Assembly (NCBI GenBank): GCA_959347315.1
Contig: OY365814.1
Span: forward strand, 3,630,116 to 3,694,115
Direction of reading: 5' to 3'
DNA: 64,000 nucleotides
From: Bimastos eiseni
Taxonomy: Eukaryota; Annelida; Clitellata; Crassiclitellata; Lumbricidae
Shown here: positions 57,042 to 64,000 of the stretch, piece after piece
Layout: each line of letters starts with the position of its first letter
Numbering within the stretch: the stretch's first letter is position 1
Program-made: the position numbers and the translations under genes
The notes under the pieces: generated by a model
The model's database searches: none
Told to the model about the DNA's origin: nothing
The model's input: only the letters and a program-made list of their open reading frames with translations

Positions 57042-57760
57042 GTGAGTAACGTGCATTTGCTTTGTATCAAAATTTATATCTCATGTGAAAATTTATACGT
57101 AGCAGGCTTTATCTCGAGTAATTAGTATAATAACTTACATGAGTAGTTTCCTTCGTTGTTTAGGACTTGGGTCTCATTTATATGCAAGGTCTGTGCTTTT
57201 TAAATTGCTGACATGATCGGATCTGAAGGAAAAGGGTTTCAAAGTCATGCCTTTCCGACGGTGACTTTCCGGCGGTTAACACGTAATAATAGTCAATAGT
57301 AGGTAAGAACTGGTTATTCTCGGACAAACGACCATACCTAGGTTCAAATCGCCCACCTAACAGGTTAAAAAAAGTTTTTAGCCTATAACCTAGGTTAAAA
57401 ATAACCAAAACATCAACCTACCCCCAAGTCAAAAAAATCAACCAATAACCAGGAAAAACGCCAATAGTTTCAACCTGGCGTGCACAAACCTATAGGCATG
57501 GTCAAGACAACCACCACAACCAAAGTCTAGGTCAAATGTCACGGAGAGTTCACAACAGTTTCGTACTTAGTCATAACTCATAAACAGGCTAGCCACGTGT
57601 GGTTGTGTTGCCCCAGGGTAAGCTGGTATCAAATAAGACCAAGGCCTTGATTAGAACATCCGCCTATAGGTCAAATGTCACGGGAATTTCCAAAAGTTTC
57701 GATGACTCATCAGTTTCGATGATGAGCCATAAGGGAAAAATATTTTCTTGCATATATAAA
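57042..57760 (+). other. kinase intron start and presumed Polinton left flank
   Basis: Begins with the kinase donor. The segment GGTCAAATGTCACGG occurs at 57530 and 57668, and AAATCAACCAATAA at 57427 reappears near 63027 inside the element, so the Polinton probably extends left to at least 57.4 kb. No terminal inverted repeat was identified. A TATATAAA box lies at 57753, directly before the first Polinton ATG. Confidence 0.4.
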
Positions 57761-58117
57761 ATGAATGAAAATATTTTATCGTCACAGCTTAAAGAAATAC
57801 CACCTCAAAATAAAATGAAATGCTCGAAGAAAACTGTTATTGAATTAAGAAAAATTGCCAAACAGAGTGGCTTGGTTGGTTATATGAGATTACGTAAAGC
57901 GGATTTGATTGCAAAAATTGTAGCGAACGAGGCGCCCAATATTAGTTCGCTGGACGCAAATGTTCCCGACATTGGAATCCCAATACTCGCTTCAGTGCCA
58001 TTCTCAGCGGTACGAAAAGTCCTTGATAAGACAAAATCCGCGATTAATACATTCTCAAAGTGGATTGAAGGGTACATACCCGAAGAACCAAAGAGAAAGG
58101 TAAACGAGAAAATATAG
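57761..58117 (+). CDS. Polinton small protein with SAP-like motif (probable N-terminal part of the PolB polyprotein)
   Basis: ATG at 57761 after TATATAAA gives 118 codons to TAG. Residues include KCSKKTVIELRKIAKQSGLV, GYMRLRKADLIAKIVANE: a helix-turn-helix of SAP type (about residues 24-52), a DNA-binding motif often found at the start of Polinton polymerases. The frame then reads PKRKVNEKI and stops, but the neighbouring frame continues at once (EALIAKVNVLYSVQNF) into the next feature, as if one A was lost in AGAAAATATAG. It may therefore be the broken N-terminus of one long gene. Confidence 0.6.
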   Translation: MNENILSSQLKEIPPQNKMKCSKKTVIELRKIAKQSGLVGYMRLRKADLIAKIVANEAPNISSLDANVPDIGIPILASVPFSAVRKVLDKTKSAINTFSKWIEGYIPEEPKRKVNEKI

Positions 58118-61100
58118 AAGCACTGATAGCTAAAGTGAATGTTCTATATTCGGTACAAAATTTTTGAAAACACGCGAAATAAAAGAGACGGCTACAGCTA
58201 TCAAGGGCTTCATGAAACAATACACGGTCGAAGGCGCAAACGGAATTGACGCCACATCTTTTCTGAACACCATTGGAACACAGGCGGTCGACTTGTTGGC
58301 AAAAAATCGTCAGACTAAGGTCAATTTTGTCCTTACCTCCACAATGGAGCGCGTAGATATGAAGTCTGGAGAAGTAGGTTCCGCAGATATACCATTCGTT
58401 TCGAGGACCCAAGTGGTTCTTGACTCTACCGATGTAAGGGAAATTTATAACAAGGCGAAAGATAAAATCCTAGAGTCTATGGCAGCCTTCCAGATGCGAG
58501 GTAGTAACTGGAGACTTAGAGGGGTTCAAAAATTAGAAATCAACACGGTTGTTTATAAACCGCTGAAAGGTAGTTCTTACATTCCGCTGCCGAAATGTTT
58601 AGCGAGTAAACAGGGAATTATTAATATGAAGAACGAAGACGAAGAATGTTTCAAGTGGTGTGTAACAAGCGCCTTAAACCCCGTTGAGGAACATCCGGAA
58701 AGAATTACGAAAGAATTAATCAAGCTGTCTGAAGAACTTGATTGGTCCAGCATTGAATTCCCAGTCGCAGCGAATGCTAACGTGATAAGTAAATTTGAGA
58801 GAAATAATAAAATTAGTATTAATGTCTTCGGTTACGAGAAAGGTGTAGATCTATTCCCGCTTTATTTATCGAAACATGAGAGCGATTTCAGTGTAGATCT
58901 ATTACTCATTTCTGATGGAGAAAAGAAGCATTATTGTTGGTTAAAGAACTTTAATAGATTGATGGCGGTACAAACAGACAAGTCCATTCATTCAATGCAC
59001 TATTGTAAAAGATGTTTGCTGGGATATAGAGAGCTAAGATCGCTACACAAACACACCGAGTACTGTTCCCAACACGACGCTCAAAAGATAGAAATTCCAG
59101 AACCAGCAACTCTGTTGAGTTTTAAAAATTATTATAGAAAGATGAGAGTCCCCTTTGTAGCGTACGCCGATTTCGAAAGTTTAATTAAACCTATAGTCAC
59201 TTGTCAACCAGATCCCAGCATGTCTTACACCAACAAATACCAAAAACACGTCCCAAGTTCTTTCTTTTATTACATAAAATGTTTTGATGTTATCTATATT
59301 CGCAAGCTCCCGTATCGTTCACAGCGGAGAGCTAAAATGATTATGTAGCTCAGATATTTATAGACACTCTTATATACAATAAAAGATATTTATAAACGAT
59401 TGAAATTTCCAAAGAAAATGATATTCGGTAAGGAAGATCGGGCTATATACGACTCGGCTACAGTTTGTCACATATGCGAAGGCGAGCTGGGTAAAGATCG
59501 AGTTCGAGACCATTGTCATCTGACCGGTAAATTTACAGGCGCCGCTCATACAATCTGTAATCTAAACTATAAAGTCCCCAAGTTTATCCCAGTATTGTTC
59601 CATAATGTATCCGGTTATGATAGTCATCTATTCGTAAAGAAATAACGAGGTGATGATAACGAAAAGATTAACTGCATTCGTAGCAATGAAGAAAAGTATG
59701 TCTCATTTAGCAGAGAAGTTGTAGTCGATAAGTTTGTAAATAAAGAAAATAAGGAAGTAGAGGTTAAACGTGAATTACGTTTCATCGATAGTTTTAGATT
59801 CATGGCATCGAGTCTCGATGCTTTATCGAGGAACCTGAGCAAAGAACTGTGCAAGAATATAAGCAAACACTACTCTGGCAATTAACTCGATCTCTTGCTT
59901 AGAAAAGGAGCATATCCTTACGATTTTATTAATTCCGTAGATCGATTGAATGAAACAGAACTGCCACCAAAGTCAGCATTCTAGTCGAGACTTAACGACT
60001 CGGGTATTAGTGACGAAGACTACAACCATGCGCAGACGGTATGGAATGAATTCGGATTCGAGACGTTTAGAGAATACCACGATTTATATAACGTGAGTGA
60101 TGTTCTCTTGCTCGCCGATGTCTTTGAGAATTTTAGAGATGTGTGTTGTGAGAACTATAGCTTAGATCCCGCCTGGTATTATACTACTCCAGGTCTTGCT
60201 TGGGACGCCGCATTAAAGTTGACTGGAGTAGAATTGGAGTTGTTTAGCGATTATGATATGATACTAATGGTTAAGCATGGGATAAGAGGCGGTGTTAGCA
60301 CCATTTCACATCGTTATGGACATGCAAATAATAAGTATATGCCATCGTTTGACAATAGCAAGCCCCCAACATTTATAACCTATTTAGACGCCAACAACCT
60401 GTACGGATGGGCAATGTGTAAGAATCTACCAACTCACGGGTTCCAGTGGATGGGTAATGATGAGCTAAACGACTGGAGATCAATACCGTGTATATTAGAG
60501 GTGGACTTGGAATATCCTAGAGATTGGCACGATCTTCACAACGACTATCCTCTTGCACCAGAGAGTGTTAAGGTTAAAGAATCAAATGTTTCAAAACTCA
60601 TTCCAAACCTGAATGCTAAAGTAAAATATATAGTCCATTACGAAAATTTAAAGCTGTATGAAAGCCTAGGCTTGAAGATAACCAAAATTCATCGCGGAAT
60701 TAAATTTGAAGAAAGTGCTTGGTTGAGAAAGTATATCGATCTAAATACCAACTTGAGGACCAGAGCAACCAATGATTTTGATAAAGACTTTTTCAAACTA
60801 ATGAACAATAGTGTGTTTGGCAAGAAATGGTAAAACATAGAGTCTCGCGTAGATGTAAAGCTGGTTTCTAGCGAAAAGCAAGCTATAACACTAGGAACCA
60901 GAACGAATTACGACACTCGATCTATTTTTGATGAAAACCTAATTGCCATAAACTTGAAACGGACGAAACTATATTACAACAAGCCCATCTAGCCTATGAA
61001 ATTAAGACCGAAGATTTCTACACCGATATAGCCCCCGGCATTAGAAGTAGGTTCGACACTAGCGACTATCCAAAATACCACCCCTCTTATATAGAAACTG

Positions 61101-61454
61101 GGATTAATAAAAAGGTCATTGGCATGTTCAAAGATGAAGCAGCTGGTAAACAGATCGAAGAGTTTGTAGGTTTAAGATCGAAACTGTATTCGTACAAGAT
61201 GGCTGGAGTGGATCAAAAGAAATGTAAAGGTGTTAAGAAGAATTTCGTTAAGAAATCAATCACTTACGAAGACTACAAGGACTGCCTATTCACCAAGAGA
61301 GAACAAGATGAATGTCATTCGATCCCACCTTCACGATATCTACACCGAGGAAGTTAGCAAGGTAGCTCTTTCGGCGGAAGACGATAAACGAGTGATTCAA
61401 CAAGATGGAATCTACACTTTAGCATATGGACATTATTCCCTAAATATAAAATGA
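58118..61454 (+). pseudogene. Polinton protein-primed DNA polymerase B, broken
   Basis: Collinear over about 3.3 kb in shifting frames. Blocks: a long N-terminal region with IPLPKCLASKQGIINMKNED and FKWCV; a zinc finger CKRCLLGYRELRSLHKHTEYC; exonuclease I YADFESLIKP (about 59160); an inserted HNH/endonuclease-VII-like CHICEGELGKDRVRDHCH (59466-59520); exonuclease II GYDSHLF; exonuclease III YNVSDVLLLADVF (60086-60125); palm motif A YLDANNLYGW (60381-60411); motif B KLMNNSVFGKK (60795-60827). Defects: stop codons near 59349, 59643, 59882, 59983 and 60831, frame changes near 58170 and 59300-59400, and loss of palm motif C: text jumps from KLYYNKPI to AYEIKTEDF at about 60990. It cannot encode an active polymerase. 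Confidence 0.88.
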
Positions 61455-61882
61455 GTGTTAAACAAACCGATGCCGAAGGTATAACGCTACCTAATATTGC
61501 TTTATCAAATGTGGATCTAATGGAAGTGGCTAAAAAACTAAATATAAATAATTTCAGAGGAGTATTTCTAAGAGACGAGTTGCCGAAGAAGCCAAGAGCG
61601 AACGAGTGTGTTATCCTTAATCTGGACGATTCTGATGGTAAAGGAACGCATGGGACGTGTTGGATCAAGCGCGCTATTGATAAAATTTACTTCGACAGCT
61701 ATGGACTGCCTCCTCCTACGGAATTGATAAAATATCTACATGTACAAAGACCGCTGTTTTACAACAGTGAGCGAATACAACCAGACGGTCAAGTGTATTG
61801 TGGTCATTTATGTCTGTACGTATTGAAGAAGACGATGAACGATGGATGTAAATTTCAAGAAGTTATAAACGAATTATATTAA
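61451..61882 (+). CDS. Polinton adenovirus-like cysteine protease, intact
   Basis: 143 codons, ATG to TAA, uninterrupted. Family C5 (adenain-like, Ulp1 fold) protease, thought to process capsid proteins in virus-like Polintons. Active-site residues: His67 in GTHGTCW, Asp82 in FDSYG, Cys121 in GHLCLYVLKK; the ERIQPDGQVYCGHLC block is typical. The usual GTHW is changed to GTHGTCW, with Trp four residues after His. It begins four bases before the polymerase frame ends (ATGA-type overlap). Confidence 0.9.
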   Translation: MSVKQTDAEGITLPNIALSNVDLMEVAKKLNINNFRGVFLRDELPKKPRANECVILNLDDSDGKGTHGTCWIKRAIDKIYFDSYGLPPPTELIKYLHVQRPLFYNSERIQPDGQVYCGHLCLYVLKKTMNDGCKFQEVINELY

Positions 61883-61904
61883 ATAATAATATATTTTTAA
61901 AAAG

Positions 61905-62712
61905 ATGCCTGTCGATAAATTTGGGCGAACTGATACTGCATCAGTTGAAAGAATAGTTTCTGGAGGTGTTACTCTATCTCAAGCGAGTAATACATTTCTA
62001 AACAGAGATGGAACGAACGCAATGGAAGGTGATTTAGAAATGTGCGGCAACTCGGTAAAAGGTCTACCGACCGACATTCATCCGCCAGTCTTAGCTAGCC
62101 AGGCAGCGAGCTTTGGCCAAGTCGAAACCTTAGTCAACCAAGCGATATCGAATAATACTACCACTGATAACTTGAGAGCAATCATGACTGCAGCACCTAC
62201 CATGACTTCTGATACAACGATAATAAACGGTTTAACTAATGAAGCTAGTGCTAGCGATTATCGCAGTGTGCCTGGTCAGGAATCCATCCCATGGAGGGCT
62301 TTTCAAAATGCTTATCTCTACCCCCGCATGTGGGTCACTGAAAGGACAAGTAATGTTTTGATACAAATGACCCATTCCTCTGTCAATGTCGGGATTTTAC
62401 ATCCTCGCTGGCCGAGAGCAGAACGACCGTATTATTAGTTGGGTAGTTCGAGCTAGTAACGATGGAACAGCCTCTGATGAAATTTTAGTTTCATGGGAAT
62501 TCCTCGATTTTGGATTTTTGAAGAAGATTACATTTTCCCCTTCGTCTAATTATAGATATTGGAGATTTCATATTATGTCTTTGAGTCCTAGTGCTGACAC
62601 AGCTACCGTCTGCTTTGTTCAATTCCATTTTATAATAACGAAGATTATTTTTAAAATGAAATTCAATTTTTGTCGTAATTCCCATAACATAACGAGTCTC
62701 CTTCGTTTATGA
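61905..62712 (+). pseudogene. Polinton fibre-like/structural candidate protein with a frame change
   Basis: ATG at 61905, 22 bases after the protease stop, preceded by A-rich sequence. First frame: MPVDKFGRTDTASVERIVSG, SQASNTFLNRDGTNAMEGDL, EMCGNSVKGLPT, then a Ser/Thr-rich region, stopping at 62438. The adjacent frame from about 62386 continues GFYILAGREQNDRIISWVVR and YRYWRFHIMSLSPSADTATV to 62712. Trp/Tyr-rich jelly-roll-like ending after a phage-fibre-like NxFLxRDGTNxMxGDLxM start suggests a spike or fibre protein, but this is inference. The frame change is between 62386 and 62410. Confidence 0.55.
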
Positions 62713-63001
62713 CGACTGTTCCAAGATCTCTAAAATTCTTAATATCGAGCAAAATTTCTTCCGCGAATCCAGTAACGGTATCGCTTAGCAGGCGACATCC
62801 CGCTTCTATAAATTCTGGATGGAGTGAAATTTCACACGATCCTTTCGTCATTCGGACACCTAAGCCTAACGGTAAAACTACGTTTTCTTGTGAACGAATA
62901 GTTATCTCTTCTTGAGCAAAAAACTCTCACCTTAGACCTCCCATTTGTCTTTGCGGTCTACACTTGACATCAGTAGGTATGAAACGCGCTAGCTGACGCA
63001 T
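62663..63001 (-). pseudogene. Polinton minus-strand gene, dUTPase-like, one in-frame stop
   Basis: Minus ATG at 63001 reads MRQLARFIPTDVKCRPQRQM and GGLR, then TGA at 62929-62927, then continues in frame FFAQEEITIRSQENVVLPLG, LGVRMTKGSCEISLHPEF, LLSDTVTGFAEEILLDIKN, VVINEGDSLCYG to TAA at 62663. About 112 codons. The V-LPLGLGVR, HP-F, GF-EEI-LDI-N and I-GD-L blocks resemble the beta-sandwich of trimeric dUTPases, which remove dUTP; the SGLA catalytic block is not clear. Converges with the fibre-like gene (overlap about 50 bases). Confidence 0.5.
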
Positions 63002-63233
63002 TAAACCATAATACACCTATAATCCAATAAAATCAACCAATAATTTGGTTACCGCTTCAAAACTTAATCGCTTCGTACTTGGCCTTAGAGTTGATGAAAT
63101 AAACAACACAGTAGCCTTGGCCTCGACCAACTTCCGTTCTATTTATAGACAGTCGCAACATCGCAACGCCCGTCATAATTGGTGCACAAACCAGATTCTT
63201 TGGTTAAGAAATAAATAAATCCTTTGCTTAAGG
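63002..63233. other. Polinton spacer upstream of the dUTPase-like gene
   Basis: AT-rich 230 bases between the dUTPase-like ATG and the integrase stop, with AATCAACCAATAA and the palindrome-like GACTGTCTAT/ATAGACAGTC word near 63142. Probably holds the promoter of the minus-strand dUTPase-like gene. No frame is supported. Confidence 0.35.
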
Positions 63234-64000
63234 TCATCGCACACCAACCAAGTTTTCAGTATTAATCCAAGAATTAAAAGACTCAGGGTAACCAAACCAT
63301 TTCACTAAAGATTTCTTTCCACGTTTCCTGGTAATCTTTTCTATTCTAAATATCTTTTGTGTTGTCTTCTGTAGCTCCTGTTCATAAAACGAACCCAGTA
63401 TTTTCTCACCATTATATTCAGCAATCTTATAAGTAGGTGGATCTGTGTATTGAATTTGAGTAATAGTAAAAACTTCTTCCTTCCATCTTGGTGTGTATCC
63501 CTTTTCAAATTTGTTCTTTTTCTTAGTTATTCTAATTTTATCACCGATTGAAAACTTCGGCACAATAGGTTCTGAAATCTCATCACCGTATAAATTCATA
63601 AATACAGTCTTTTCATTCACTTTCATACTAGCCTTAGTGGGCGTCATTTTAATGGAAGAATGTCTTGTTTCATTATAATTACTGACCATTTCATCCAACA
63701 CATCGATATATTTTCTAGTTGAATTAGCTGAAAAATACTTAAACATTTTCTCTCGCATTGCTCGGATCCATCTCTCAACGACGCAAGATTTTTCTTCATT
63801 CTCAGTAGAGTACAACTCAACCAAATTCTTTACGTCTTTATTATAGAATTCTTTTCCCTTGTCAACCCAAACCTTGTCTGGCTTTCGACCGCTCTTGAGT
63901 ATCTTCACGAAGCCACTGGCTGTAGATTTTCCACTCTTATTTTTCAATGGAACGATCCAACCATACTTGGAAAATACATCTATGACAGTTAATAGATATT
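63234..64000 (-). CDS. Polinton integrase (rve/DDE) with C-terminal chromodomain, partial
   Basis: Open from the right edge (64000) to TAG at about 63234; the start lies outside the window. DDE residues: Asp in YLLTVIDVFSKYG at the edge, Asp in VWVDKGKEFYNKD, Glu in CVVERWIRAMREKMF. Then an SH3-like DNA-binding region (FSIGDKIRITKKKNKFEKGY, FTITQIQYTDPPTYKI) and a chromodomain end (SLVKWFGYPESFNSWI). It inserts the element and may steer it to modified chromatin. No stop or frame change is seen in the 255 visible codons. Confidence 0.92.
   Translation of the reverse strand, partial: YLLTVIDVFSKYGWIVPLKNKSGKSTASGFVKILKSGRKPDKVWVDKGKEFYNKDVKNLVELYSTENEEKSCVVERWIRAMREKMFKYFSANSTRKYIDVLDEMVSNYNETRHSSIKMTPTKASMKVNEKTVFMNLYGDEISEPIVPKFSIGDKIRITKKKNKFEKGYTPRWKEEVFTITQIQYTDPPTYKIAEYNGEKILGSFYEQELQKTTQKIFRIEKITRKRGKKSLVKWFGYPESFNSWINTENLVGVR

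Larger units (their letters stand above)
57400..64000. mobile_element. partial Polinton/Maverick (self-synthesising DNA transposon), right part outside window
   Basis: Diagnosed by co-occurrence of a protein-primed family B DNA polymerase, an adenovirus-type cysteine protease and a retroviral-type integrase with chromodomain. Gene order left to right: SAP-like small ORF (+), PolB (+), protease (+), fibre-like protein (+), dUTPase-like (-), integrase (-). Capsid proteins and the packaging ATPase are not seen and would lie to the right. The left boundary is approximate. It sits within the intron of the MAP3K-like gene. Confidence 0.9.

Noticed and set aside
59643..60833. TAA/TAG codons in the Polinton polymerase as a variant genetic code
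   Set aside because: They replace different amino acids (Leu, Gln, Tyr positions), are accompanied by frame changes and a deletion, and neighbouring intact genes end at TAA or TAG, so decay is the simpler reading.

Overview
The window is nuclear DNA of an invertebrate animal. The evidence is split coding exons with GT-AG borders and consistent phases, animal signalling domains (SH3, CARD-like, MAP3K-type kinase, a transmembrane protein with tyrosine motifs), long AT-rich introns, microsatellites and a dense load of transposons: non-LTR retrotransposons, hAT, pogo-like and Polinton/Maverick. I cannot assign the phylum from sequence alone. No bacterial operons, rRNA, tRNA or CRISPR arrays were seen.

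Host genes, all on the + strand. (1) At 1355-15377 six exons join with matching phases into a single-pass membrane protein. It has a cysteine-bearing exon, a Cys pair linker, a large extracellular module, a transmembrane helix (10019-10144) and a tyrosine-rich tail with an 11-residue tandem repeat. That repeat spaces YLDL motifs as in ITAMs. One in-frame TGA and one frame change mean the allele may be damaged. (2) At 22942-23487 two exons complete an SH3-like domain. (3) At 29018-36055 three exons, all starting in phase 1, read CARD-like domain, unknown alpha/beta domain, NHL-like propeller. The propeller exon carries two stops and at least two frame changes. (4) At 56648-57041 there is the N-lobe exon of a MAP3K-like kinase, ending at HRDLKSPN with a clean donor.

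Mobile DNA. 36.7-39.6 kb (minus) holds a nearly full-length non-LTR retrotransposon with an N-terminal zinc finger, YLDD reverse transcriptase, C-C-H-C knuckle and a restriction-like endonuclease. Three further pieces of the family (48.65, 49.29 and 53.75 kb) also lie in AAT/ATT microsatellites. One piece is split by a 2.4 kb element with terminal inverted repeats, subterminal TACCCG repeats and a perfect 8-bp target duplication, the hallmarks of hAT. Decayed CR1/L2-like and RTE-like pieces lie at 16.0, 25.0, 41.2, 42.9 and 47.1 kb. A second hAT lies at 44.16-45.16 kb, with an isolated hAT dimerisation region at 46.5 kb. Several fold-back repeats with tandem GACAAAAG or TCGATAGTCCGAA arms are also present.

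From about 57.6 kb to the right edge lies part of a Polinton/Maverick, just inside the intron after the kinase exon. It contains a SAP-like small protein, a broken protein-primed DNA polymerase B (palm motif C deleted), an intact adenovirus-type cysteine protease, a fibre-like protein with a frame change, a minus-strand dUTPase-like gene and a minus-strand DDE integrase with chromodomain running off the edge. Capsid and ATPase genes are not in view.
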